This document shows positions 10,252-20,271 of a stretch of DNA of 64,000 nucleotides, piece by piece. This DNA is from Elymus sibiricus (Eukaryota; Streptophyta; Magnoliopsida; Poales; Poaceae), in assembly GCA_039707655.1 (NCBI GenBank), contig CM077672.1, positions 356,668,031 to 356,732,030 on the forward strand. Reading direction: 5' to 3'. The notes below the pieces were generated by a model that made no database searches, was not told the origin of the DNA, and was given only the letters and a program-made list of their open reading frames with translations. The translations under genes and the position numbers were made by a program. Every line of letters begins with the position of its first letter. Position 1 is the stretch's first letter.

Positions 10252-10531
10252 CCCTCTCTCTCACCACCCGCCCTCTCGGTTTCTCCATGGCCGACCCTCG
10301 AGCTCGCCACCCCCTTCCCCCTCGCCTCCCCCACTCCACCCCACCACGACTAGTGGGTCAACGGTGTGACCAGGTCGGGCGGTGACCTTTTGGCTGCAAT
10401 CTGTTTGTTGTCGCCGTTCTGCTTTCAGCGGACACGGTCCGCGGCCATTGACCCGCCGGCTGCTGCGGGTGTTTCATCGGAGACGATGAGGGCGGGTAGC
10501 GCTTCTTCGTCGGCGGCTACGGTAGGCGCAG

Positions 10532-10809
10532 GTGGCGATTTTTACCCACATTCGGGGGTTTTGTTCCCTCTCTCTGGTCCAGGGTGCGTCGATGGCGGCG
10601 ACCGATTCATCTATGGCGGCAACCGGTGCCTCGACAGCGGTGGCTGCTTCATCTATGGCGCACGTGACCAGGAGCATTGCAGCGTCGGCGACGGCGGCCC
10701 TGACATTGCCCGGGTCCTCCTCGTCACTGGCCGGTCTCTCCTACCCGCCTGGCTTCGGACCACCTCTGCCGATGGGATCTGTTCGTCCACGTGCTTTGCC
10801 TCCCTTGCC
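10532..10809 (+). pseudogene. Possible first exon of a B3-type gene
   Basis: An open frame rich in Ala, Ser and Thr contains internal ATGGCGGC repeats (about 10590-10660) and then a Pro/Gly-rich tail (SYPPGFGPPLPMG). It ends at a good plant donor, CCG|GTAAGT (10809/10810). The next recognisable coding piece on the same strand is the B3-like frame at 11373, so the two may belong to one gene. The link is an inference from order and strand only, and no family was recognised for this part. Confidence 0.3.
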
Positions 10810-11059
10810 GGTAAGTACCTCCACCATTCTCCGGCGGGTTGGGTTTTCCGATTCGATTTGATTCGAATCTAATCTATGATCCATGCATTGTTGTGTAGAT
10901 TTTCGCTTCCATGATCTGCTGCTAGCAAGTTTGAATTGCATGAACAACATGTAAGGGTTACTATGAATAGCAAGTTTCTTGCATGCATTGTACGATCATT
11001 GCAAGGGGTTACCATGAATAGCATGTTGGTTATGAAGGTTTGCTAGTACTGTTTGACAA

Positions 11060-11300
11060 TTTTGAATGCTAGTAGGACATTTTTTTTGCGAGTGCTAGTA
11101 GGACAAGTTGAAATATGAATGTTTGCTAGTAGTGCACTGATCATGATGAATAGCATGTTGATGATGAATGTTTCCTAGTAGTGCACTGATCATGATCATG
11201 CCATTGCCATTGGGCATTGACAGTGGCCATGATACAATGCACTGATCATGTCATTGCCATTGGCAGTGACCATGATACAATGCACTGATCATGGAGAGGG
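11060..11300. repeat. Imperfect repeats with TGCACTGATCATG
   Basis: Four copies of TGCACTGATCATG, embedded in partly repeated CATTGCCATTGG and GCCATGATACAA words, occupy the interval between the two B3-related frames. It looks like an expanded intron. No binding-site function can be inferred. Confidence 0.65.
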
Positions 11301-11372
11301 AGAAGGTGCCAGGGAGGATCCTGGAGATGTCCAAGCCCTTGTCGACGCTGGGGCGACGTCCAAGGCTAGGCC

Positions 11373-11771
11373 ATGAGCCTACCCACTAGAGGCTCATCGG
11401 TTTCACGTGCCGATCACCGATGCCGAGACATCGCCACGATGGTCATCCCCAAGCCTTTATGGCCACTGATAAAGAGATGGATCTATGTCCCTCTACCTCG
11501 CGCGGTCAAGCTGTCGGCGAACAAGACCCACGACTACTGGGTGCCGGTGGAGTGGTTTAGGGACCAGACCGTGCTCGACAAGGGGTGGGACTACTTTTGC
11601 CGGAAGCACAAGATCGTCCAACACGACCTCCTAGTCTTCAAGGTCCCCAACCTCGAGCTCACAGTGCAGATTTACGATGCCAGGACCTTCACCATCGCCA
11701 GATACAAAGCCACAAGTTCGTCTGCCAAGGACCGTTTGATTTCGGTGTCTGAAATCCTGATGTTTATCTAG
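11373..11771 (+). pseudogene. B3 DNA-binding domain fragment
   Basis: The 132-residue frame contains a pattern typical of the second half of plant B3 domains: VPLPRAVKLSANK, then WVPVEWF, then KGWDYFCRKHKIVQHDLLVF and VQIYD (residues about 28-105). B3 proteins of the REM/ARF/ABI3 superfamily are plant transcription factors. The first beta strands of the domain are not in this frame. An in-frame stop ends an overlapping frame at about 11388, and no transactivation region follows. I call it a gene fragment. A short genuine REM-like gene is possible but less likely among so many repeats. Confidence 0.6.
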
Positions 11772-12520
11772 TTGTCTGAACATGTAGAACTATGTTAAGT
11801 TGGTGTTTAAACTGTGCAGTTTGGTCAGGGAACACCACCCAGAGTTTGTGCAGGGGCATGAGATGCCCCTGTTGGCTTTAAAACTCCTCTTATTAAGTTA
11901 ACGTCGTGATTAGTCCTGTTAGTTCTGAATTTGCTGTGTGTTTAGCTGCTTAGTTCTGAATTTGCTGTGTGTTTAGATGTTTATTTCTGCTCTTTGCTAC
12001 TCTGTAATGTGTTGTTGTGTAGTGTGGTGGTAAGCCCACCACATTTGAAAGGGCTGAGCATATCAGCAGATTTGCACACAAGCAAACAGCTGTGATTTGC
12101 ATGTGCTCACCCGTAAAGTACATATAGACAACCAAACGCCAGACAGTCAAATGCTCAGTGGTGCAATGCAGGGTACCAAACAAGATGCCGAAGGTGGCCC
12201 AGAGTCTACATACCCTCAAACAGGCTCAACTGGGTCACATATGCAAAGTTCCCAAAATCCATGCAAGTAACCAAACGCATCCCTAATTCTCACCAAAAAT
12301 GTTGAGGGTGCACCAGATGCGACTCTATCTATCGAAAGTCAAAGAACCAAACGGTTTCTGGAGTTTGATGTGGTCTTTACGATGAGTTCTCATAGTGGTG
12401 TTGTGATCCCCCGAGCACCCTTCAACAAGAATTGAGTTGGTAAATTTTTAAGAACCAACGGGCTCAAAGATTATTAAAAGGGACGATCAAGAATAAATGG
12501 ATCTCTTTTTCTTGCTTTTA
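11772..12520. other. No gene recognised
   Basis: Contains a direct repeat of TTAGTTCTGAATTTGCTGTG (11918 and 11949) and words such as AACCAAACGC that are common at the ends of grass Harbinger-type elements. Boundaries were not resolvable. Confidence 0.4.
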
Positions 12521-12848
12521 CTGCGTGCGTATGTGCATGTGCTGCTTCTACTATGTGCGGGCGGGCGGCTCGGTCAGTGACCGGTCACAAAAAAATGACC
12601 CAGCCGAGCACCTCAAACCTCCCTCAAACGCCCGGGCTGACCGAGACCCTCATATCCAGCCAAATATGAGACGGATATGGGGAGGCCAGGGCGCGCCCGG
12701 GCGCGTCCGTCACGCCGGGGCCCACGCTGGCCCACCCGACCCCATATATATTCCTCCCGATCCACTCCACGGACCAAACTCTAGCCACTTCATTCCACTC
12801 CCCTCCGCCACCCAAGCTCTCGTCCGGCGATCTCCGGCCTTCTTCGGC

Positions 12849-13483
12849 ATGGCGGGCAACAGATCCGACGATGACCAGTACAGATCCGTCGACTGGGGTG
12901 TCGTCTTGTGCGGTTTGGATGAGGCAATGGTCGTCCGCATTGCACTCCGCCGCTCCCGGGAGGACAACGCCTGACCAACGGCGGGATCTGTCCAGCGCGA
13001 GTGCATTGCGTCGGTGCATCGGGCGCTCGGATCCTCCGGCGCTGGATCATCGCGGTCCTCTCGGGAGCCTTCCTATCTCCCTTTCCCCATCACCGGTCTG
13101 CCGGAGTATAAGTCCTACAGGGACCGGTGTGCCCGCCGTGGGAAGGAGAGGATGAGGGCGGCCGAGGCCCGCCTCACTGTCGACATGGTGGCGGTGGAGG
13201 CGACTGATGCGGCGGCGCGGGCGGCCGTAGAGGAGGAAGCCATCCGCGCCCGCATTGTAAAGAAGCGGCAGCGAAGAAACACGCGCGCCCTTGCCCTAAG
13301 AGCAGAATCGGGCGGTCTGTGCCATGGCCGCACTGCCCCCCAAGGAGGAGAAGGAGGACAGCGACTGGTCGGGCAGCTCCGGCGATGAGAAGATCCGGCT
13401 CGATCCATACTGCGTCTTCGATCGCTACTTCCGCGAGAAGGACGACAAGGGCGCCGGAAAGGGCAAGGGCAGCCGTGGATGAT
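12849..13483 (+). pseudogene. Broken hypothetical gene, Arg/Ala-rich helical protein
   Basis: Begins in a good context at ATGGCGGGCAACAGATC (12849), downstream of a TATATAT-like box (12744). The first frame gives GNRSDDDQYRSVDWGVVLCG and runs to a stop at 12974. A second frame (13014-13388) continues with LPEYKSYRDRCARRGKER and a long Ala/Glu/Arg helical stretch. A third frame ends DPYCVFDRYFREKDDKGAG and stops at 13481-13483. The relay over three frames suggests one protein with two frameshifts. The family resembles short hypothetical proteins carried by grass transposons, but I do not recognise it with confidence. Confidence 0.4.
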
Positions 13484-13881
13484 CTTTGCCATAGGTAGCA
13501 TATATAGGTTAAACATGCCAAATTTTGATAGTCCGATGGCATGTCCTGATGTAGTAGCCGGACGATGTGTGTAATGCATCGTTTATGTAGTTGCATGAGT
13601 TTGTATGCATTTGATGTTTGTTTATTGGGGTGTCCGGTTATGAGAAGAAAAATTTAAGGCGTGCGATCACTGTCCGGTGTTTGAGGGGCCAGATTTGCCA
13701 AATCCGGCTGTAGCTCTAACCCAGTTTATAGAGTTCCAAAGCCCAAAGAAGTTTAAGTTTAGTTTGTGTCGGTTCCGATTTTGACCCCGGCGATTTGCCC
13801 TCCCGGAAACCAAAATCCGCCGCCGTCTACTCCAGGAAACCCAAATCCGCCGCCGCCGTCCCGAGCTTGAACTCGACAGCC

Positions 13882-15112
13882 ATGGCCTCCCAACTAGGGC
13901 GACCGGCGGTGGCGCCGGTGAAGTATGATCCAGCGGGCACCTACATCACTGCCATTGGCGATGACCTCCTCTGCGAGATCTTCCTCCGCCTCCCCTCCCT
14001 CCCCAGCCTCGTCCGCGCCGCCCTCGCCTGCCGCACCTTCCTCCGCGCCGTCCGTTCGTCCCGCGCCTTCCGCCGCCGCTTCCGGGCGCTCCACCCTCCA
14101 CAGCTCCTTGGGTACTTCACCGACCCCTGCCGCACTGCCATCCCTGCCTTCACCCCCTTCCGAAGCCGCTCCGACCCCGACCTGGCCGCGGTCGTCCGTG
14201 GCTCCAATTTCTTCTTCACCCGCCTACCGGAGGTCGGCGACTGGGCGTTCAACGGCCTGCTCCGGCTACGTCTTCCTCCACAACGACAACACCGACCAGA
14301 TCGCTGCCTACAACCCCCTCACGCAGGTGCTGAATATCTTCCCCTACCCGCCTCAGGAGGCGGCCTGCGATCCCCGCTATCTTGATTTTCGCATCATCTT
14401 CTCGGAAGAGGAGCGGAGGTCGTTCCGCGTGGTATGTGTCCGTCACCGCAGGCGGCGACTGAGGACGCTGGCTCGTTTATCTGTCTTCTCATCAGACAGC
14501 AGGGAGTGGCAGGGTTTCTCGTGGGTGGACACCTCAATGCCGCAGCCTGGGGATGATGGAATTGGAGGTGATAAGTGCATGCTCTCGTCTTACACTGCTA
14601 CGCCGGTGGATGAATTCCATAGATTAGTCTACTGGAAACACAAAAACCAAGCATATATAGTCGTCCTCAATGCTGGGACGCTGCAGTTGTCTCGAGTGGA
14701 TTTGCCGCCGCACTTGAAGGATATGGACTCCATAGAATTTGTTCTTGGTCCGACAAAGGATGGGAAGCTCTCTATGGCTTTCACAGATCAGTTTGTTGCA
14801 AACAATGGAATGCTCGCTGTTTGGTTTTGGAGACCTGATGGTGGCGGTGTTTATAAATGGATGCCTCACAAGATTTTCCCACTGAACAAATTTGTTGATT
14901 CCTCTACGTGTTCAAAAGAGTATGATGTCACTGCGCAGGTTAAGGCGGTCATAGATGATTTTGTGTACCTGTCTGTTTATTATCAGTATAGCAGCTGCTA
15001 CCTATCCTTTTGCCTGGAAACAGAGAAGATAAACAAGCTCTTTGAACATAGACTTGACTACGTCCAGCCATACTTCATGGTGTGGTGGCCTCCTTCTTTG
15101 GTATGCAACAAG
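13882..15112 (+). pseudogene. F-box paralogue B, exon 1 (2-base frameshift)
   Basis: Start chosen at GCCATGGCC (13882), a strong Kozak context shared with copy C. It encodes the F-box motif ([20 protein letters not shown]) at about residues 30-70 and the same associated domain as copy C. At about 14257-14262, copy C reads GGCTGCTGCTCCGGC but copy B reads GGCCTGCTCCGGC, a 2-base loss. The frame before it ends at 14385; the frame after it carries the rest to the donor AAG|GTGAGC (15112/15113). Apart from that, the protein is well conserved, so decay is recent or the deletion is a sequencing error. Exon 2 is 27.4 kb downstream because a CACTA element occupies the intron. Confidence 0.85.
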
Positions 15113-15190
15113 GTGAGCCCATGCTTCAGGACGCTGGTAAAATTTCTCCCGACGTTTGGTCCCTGTATCATATGCATTTAAGTTACCTGA

Positions 15191-15840
15191 CACTACTGGA
15201 AAATTCGTCGTTACCGAGTTCTTTCGTACGAGGACACGGGATCACGGCAAAAGGTAAGTAAGCCGAGTGCGGCTCTCGGCAAAGAGCAGCACACGGCACA
15301 CACTCGTGTTTGCCGAGCGTCTAACGCAAAGGGCTCGGCAAACAAATAACACTCGGTTTATTTGATGTATGCCGAGAACCTTTTCTAGGGCACACGGCAA
15401 ACAAGTGCCAGGTGGCACGGCCGTTTGCGCTTGACGGCTCCGTCACGTACAGTCCACCTATGCCGAGATTCTCCGCAAAGCACTCGGCAAAATATTTACT
15501 AAAATACTTTTTCCCTCACAATAATTGTTTGCCGAGCTCCCTTGAAGCAGTACTCGGCAAAGTTTTTAAGTAATTTCTTTTTCTCCCCTATTACATATAT
15601 ATTTGCCGAGATCTCCGGTCCACCACTCGGCATACTATAGTCAGGTCACGGCACTTTTCCCGAGTACCACAGCTCTCGGAAAAAAGCTGCCAGTTGAAAC
15701 TGTGCTCAGGCACAACCTTCCCGAGTACCTCAGATCTCGGAAAAGAGCTGCCAGTGCCAGCGTAGCTCAGGCACCACCTTTGCCGAGCACCGCACTCGAG
15801 AAAGCCTTGTAACACCGAGTGCTGAACTCGGCAGAAGGTG
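15191..15840. promoter_or_regulatory. CACTA left subterminal repeat region
   Basis: After the terminal repeat, variants of TTTGCCGAG and CTCGGCAAA occur every 20-60 bases in both orientations, for example near 15312, 15333, 15487, 15528, 15603 and 15780. In En/Spm elements, reiterated subterminal motifs bind the TNPA protein and are needed for excision. The binding role here is by analogy. Confidence 0.85.
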
Positions 15841-15987
15841 ACAGCATAGTGAAGATCTTTCTGTATGTTCTGTCCTAAATCCCTGCAATTGACATACAAC
15901 ACATATATATCACAACACATATAGCACACATATAGCACATCATTAAGGCTCAAAGTGACATCACATACGAATTAAACTCATGTATCA

Positions 15988-16085
15988 CAACCATAGCTCA
16001 CGACAAGTTCACGACCATAGCTCACGACAAGTTCACAACCATAGCTCACGACATAGCTCATGACATAGTTCACTACATAGTCACG
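15988..16085. repeat. 24-bp tandem repeat in CACTA
   Basis: Three full copies and degenerate extra pieces of a unit close to ACCATAGCTCACGACAAGTT, with about 24-bp period. It lies between the left subterminal region and the 3' end of the minus-strand TNPA-like gene. Confidence 0.8.
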
Positions 16086-16250
16086 ACGCAAACACTTCGC
16101 ATGTTCAGTACATAGGAGGAGGACGACGGGAGACACATCACGACAATCCTTCAGGAGGAGTAGGAGGGTTTCCTCTCATCATCATCGCCCACATTGCCCG
16201 TAACCCCTACAGAGGACGAGGGTCGACATGTCAGCATTGTTACAAGTTGG

Positions 16251-18112
16251 TCAATCGGTTAATATGGATATGCGTCGATATGGGAAAGTACTAACCGCTA
16301 AGTCTTCCTGTATCCTCTCCCTTTCCAGCTTCTCAACCTTCATCCGTTCCTCTTGTTCGGCGGCCTGCTTCTGTCTAGCCGCCACTTCAGCCTGCAGCCG
16401 TGCCTCCTGTTCGGCCGCGTCTCTTGCACGTGCGGCCTCGGATGCCTCCAGCGCGGCCTGTAATACACGGAGTTTCTTCACATATAGGTTGCGACACAAA
16501 GAATGCAAAGACAATGGCATACATGAAATTTACAAACCTTGAGATTTGAAATCTCAACTGACTGAGTCGTCGGGCGACTCCTTATGGAGGGACTTGAGCT
16601 TGTGCTTTGCGCCCGCATCTGAGATAGCTTGGGATGCGAGGACATGGAGATCGCGCCGTCGCCGATCAAGTGGCGGCCGCTCCTCTTCCCTGGGCCTGCC
16701 CTCATGACCACCAAGGGATCGAGGTCCTGCGACATAGGATCAGACTCCTCCCCGTAGGCCTCCTTGAAATGGGTTTCGTAAAACCCATATCTGTCCTTGG
16801 CCGACGTGCTGCAGAACTCCGCGCCATCCTTGCCTCTATGCCCATGTTTCCACGCCTGCATGATGTTGATGTGGGCCTCAGGCTGTTCTCTCATCTACAA
16901 AAGAAAGACGGTCGTGATTAGTAAAACCCAGATGAACCTATAGACAAAAATGACCTTGGGGTTGCACATACCATTCTTTCATGGTATGCTGCAAGGTTGA
17001 GGCTCCCTGCACATGTGCCGGACCGGGCATCTTCAGGCAGTCCCCCCTTTTCACCTTGTGCGTCGCCAGCCACTCATCACTGCACCAATCCGCCACTAAC
17101 GCCTCCCAGCAGTTAGTTGGGATCCATGGCTCCTTCACCTGTTTAGACAGAATACATCATATGACGAACATAAGGAACAAGCGGGTCATGATGCAAGTAG
17201 TTATTCGGTTGTGATGTTGCTCACCGCCAAGTACTCGTCCTGCTCGAGGTCGTAGGTGCATCAAGCTAGAGACCTCATCATCTTCCTCCCTTCGGAGTGC
17301 ATGGGGCGAGCTCTCTGCACGGCCGCAGTGCGCACATTGTGCTTCATGTCATAGAGACGGCCCTTGGCAATGTTCTCTAACACCTTTGCAGCCTCATCCT
17401 CGAACCCAGGCGCACAGGCAAAGTGATTCTACAGCAATGCATATAGGAGTTAAATAATTACCGAGCGTCGGGATAACGATCAATGCAATGACACATGCAC
17501 ATACCCAGAACTCACGACAGACGTGCTCGGCCTTGCTGACATCGTCCTCATCCTTGGCCGCTTTGTAGTGCTCCCAGGTGAAACCTGGCGTCACGGGCTT
17601 GTCGGCTTTCAACTGGACCAATCCAGGGAAGTGCTTCTTCAGTAGAGAGCCAAGCATGTGGTTCGGCATGCGCCCGTGCCCCTTGGTAAGACGCTTCCAC
17701 ACCCTGCACAATGAAAAGGAAAATCATATGTCAATGTGCAAATATCAATAAGCTAAATAACTTGTATGATCTTTGCTTACTTGTCTCCTTTGGTCTCAAG
17801 GATAGGTCGAAGGTCGGTGGGCGTGGGTTCCTTCGGTGCCGAGGACGGACCACGGGTTGAGCGCTTTCTCCCGGTTCTCGTCGAGGTGCCAGACCCCGAG
17901 TTGTCCCCACCATCCATCTCCCCTGCCTCATCCTCAGGATCGGTAGCGAGGGGATCCGGCCCCTCGACGTAATCCTCCGTCTCCTCGTCGAAAGAGGGCT
18001 TAACATGGTTCTCAGTGGCTGAGGGTACAGAACCAGTCGAGGATGAGTGCTCGGCGCCCCTGCCATCGGCAACGGTTGGTATTACTCGGTATCGCTTCTT
18101 CATCTTCAACAT
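16251..18112 (-). pseudogene. TNPA-like CACTA protein, left copy (Transposase_24 type)
   Basis: Read on the minus strand, exon-sized blocks follow one another. An acidic Ser/Thr-rich start (MLKMKKRYRVIPTVADGRG, 18112) ends at ACAA|GTAAGC near 17780. Next comes HMLGSLLKKHFPGLVQL with TWEHYKAAKD (17703-17505). A third block has VLENIAKGRLYDM. A fourth has CWEALVADWCSDEWLATHK (about 17138-16975). A fifth has GEESDPMSQDLDPLV (16894-16530). The last is a Gln/Glu/Ala coiled coil (about 16470-16251). Order, intron positions and motifs match the plus-strand copy at 38516-40902. These are features of plant Ptta/En/Spm (TNPA-like) proteins, which bind subterminal repeats. An in-frame stop at 17261-17263 breaks the third block. 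A 5' untranslated exon seems to lie beyond the gypsy insertion (36752-37030). Confidence 0.75.
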
Positions 18113-18182
18113 GACGAAGCACCCGCTACAAAAAAGACGGAATAAATATATTCACTAGAATTGCATCGTGATAAATGAGATT

Positions 18183-18300
18183 AGGAACCCTAAAACCATA
18201 CTAGCAGTGTTTCGAAGGAAATAAACGCTGCTAGTGGATATATTAGCAGCGTTCGAACGCAGTAAACGCTGCTAAGGTGAATTATGCAAATTCCCTAATA
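18183..18300. repeat. Short inverted and direct repeats (AGCAGYGTT)
   Basis: Alternating CTAGCAGTGTTTCGAA, AAACGCTGCTA and TAGCAGCGTTCGAACG words give small potential hairpins. A related CTAGCAGTGTTTCTTTGAG word recurs at 18860. This is intronic in the left TNPA-like gene. Confidence 0.55.
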
Positions 18301-18345
18301 GCTTAGTAACTTTTTATAAATCCAAAAACTAGAGTTATCACTAGG

Positions 18346-18818
18346 CAGTGGCGGAGCCTCTTGGAGGCCAAAGGGGATCACGACCCCCCCTTCCAAAAGT
18401 ACAACTGTACAATTATTAGGTACACTAATCATTATGCCTAGCTCATCAGAAGATAACCAGCAAAATAAAAGAGGAAGAGAGAGGCATATAGGAAGCAACA
18501 CATAGCAGCACGATAGACGGAGATAGGAGCAGCGCATAGCGAGGCAGCAGCTGCGCCCAGCCGCAACGGCAGCCACTGACGGCAGTAGCGCACATCGTCA
18601 TACTGCCACAGCGGGAGCCACTAACGACACCCCCGTCGATTTCAATCATCAACTCATACTAGTCATACTGTTTTTGTTTTTTTAAAGAACAGACAGTTCC
18701 AGTGCTCTAGCGTTGGTGGAATTGGTAATTTATGTTGTGAGTCACATAGGTTTTCATGCAAATTCATTTTCAGTTTGAAATTGACCCCCCCTTGGTTGCT
18801 TGTCACGCTCCGCCACTG
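18346..18818. mobile_element. hAT-type MITE with perfect 8-bp TSD
   Basis: A 473-bp element begins CAGTGGCGGAGC and ends GCTCCGCCACTG, with both sides flanked by TCACTAGG (18338-18345 and 18819-18826). The 8-bp duplication and CAGTG-type ends identify a hAT-superfamily non-autonomous element. No transposase coding is present. Confidence 0.93.
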
Positions 18819-18889
18819 TCACTAGGAATGGTGTACATTACTAGAGTTATCAGTAGAAACTAGCAGTGTTTCTTTGAGAATTCTAGTAT

Positions 18890-19441
18890 TGTCGGGGATA
18901 TGACCCTAGGATATGACCCGCCCATTCAGGGTCGGGTCATTACGTGGCAACTCAGGAGGAAGGCTTTGGCTAGGTGGGCCGTGATGATCCAGAAGACATA
19001 GCCCAGAGGATGAGCCGCCCTTAGCGGGCCGACTTACGGTCAACCGCCTTGAGCACTTTCCTTGTAACGCGCCACGAAGTTCCCTTACTTGTGTAATAAG
19101 ATGAGTAGGAGTAAGAGTAGGTCACGGGTTGGGTTACGACCCGGACCTTGTTGTAAACCTAGGACCTCGACCTGTATATATAGGCGAGCCCCTGAGGCAG
19201 AAATATTTAAGTTACAAGCTCTCGAGTACTAGGTTAGCCAAGTCACACCCTTGTAATCGAGATCATCATCATCAATACAACCAAAGCAGGACGTAGGCTA
19301 TTACCTCCATTGTGAGGGGCCGAACCTGGGTAAACCCTTGTCTCTCGATTCCGATCAACCCCGTTCGAGTTACCACCTAGCAGCGATGGCCTCACGACTA
19401 AGTCCTTTCACGAGGACATCTGCCGTGACAAAACCACGACA
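18890..19441 (+). repeat. 5' LTR of the Tat element
   Basis: 552 bp, begins TGTCGGGGATATGACC and ends CACGACA. A TATA box (TATATATAGG) lies at 19175-19184, preceding the likely transcript start by about 30 bases. Confidence 0.93.
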
Positions 19442-19973
19442 ATTGGCGCCCACCGTGGGGCTATCGCTCGGTGGTGTTGAGTACTTGAAGGGAACTCCCG
19501 CAGGGATCGAGGGATACGCTATCGGCCGCATAACCAAGAGTCGTCGTGGCAAGCTCTACATCGACGATTCAGGCTGGGGCCCCGAGGCCGACTCAATCGA
19601 GTATGGGTACCGGGTCCCCTTCGGCAAAATCCACGTCTTCATCGGCAAAGCCGGCGGATCTGAACCCGAGCCGGACATCTGCACCAACATCGTCGAGCCG
19701 GCTCGGCGCGCGCAACCCGCACAGGCTCAAGCCGGTCGGAAACACGTCTTCGTCGGTTTCACCTAGGGGGTGGACCTCACGGATAACTCTGCGTCCGGCG
19801 GCGACACCCTCGTCTATTCTGATGGCGAGTCCTCGGTAGGCGAAACTGAGTCGATCCTCCCGCTTTACGATGGCGGGCTTGGGGGCTACTCTGACGACCA
19901 GCCGGCTCAGGACTTCTTCGAAACGCCCCCCCCGGGCTGCTGTTTATATGGCAGTCTCGGCCCTGGCCCTTAA
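19386..19973 (+). pseudogene. Leader ORF of the Tat element (frameshifted)
   Basis: An open frame starts at an ATG within the 5' LTR (19386), reads through the primer binding site, and continues to 19766 (SLGGVEYLKGTPAGIEGYA, then YIDDSGWGPEADS). After a stop and frame change, 19770-19973 continues as an acidic stretch (YSDGESSVGETESILPLYDG). It lies upstream of the recognisable gag domain. I do not recognise a domain. Similar leader coding is known in several grass gypsy elements as the amino-terminal part of gag. Frame changes show decay. Confidence 0.5.
19442..19461 (+). promoter_or_regulatory. Primer binding site, Tat element
   Basis: TTGGCGCCCACCGTGGGGC begins about 2 bases after the LTR end, which is the expected location for tRNA priming. 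The tRNA identity was not determined. Confidence 0.75.
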
Positions 19974-20271
19974 TTCCACGGTGGCCGGCGCCGCGACGGG
20001 AACCGGCACCTCAGGGGCTGGCTCAGCCGTACCGCCGGCTCAGGCCTTGACAGAATTGGCAACCGCCTTGGCGACTCTCCTTGCAACGCCGGTGACCGCA
20101 GAGAACCAGGCGGAGTGCAACACGGAGGTAGCCAAAATCCACGAGCAGATGGCTAAGGTGCAGGCAGATATCAACGCCGAAAACACTCGCATGGCAGAAC
20201 GCCTGAAAGCCAAAGCCTAGCGCATAGGGCTCTGTCAGAGTGCCTCCGAAGCAGTTCATCAGAGGCGTCAT

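Noticed and set aside
10037..10369. Frames with His/Thr or Val/Cys runs
   Set aside because: Products of the CA microsatellite.
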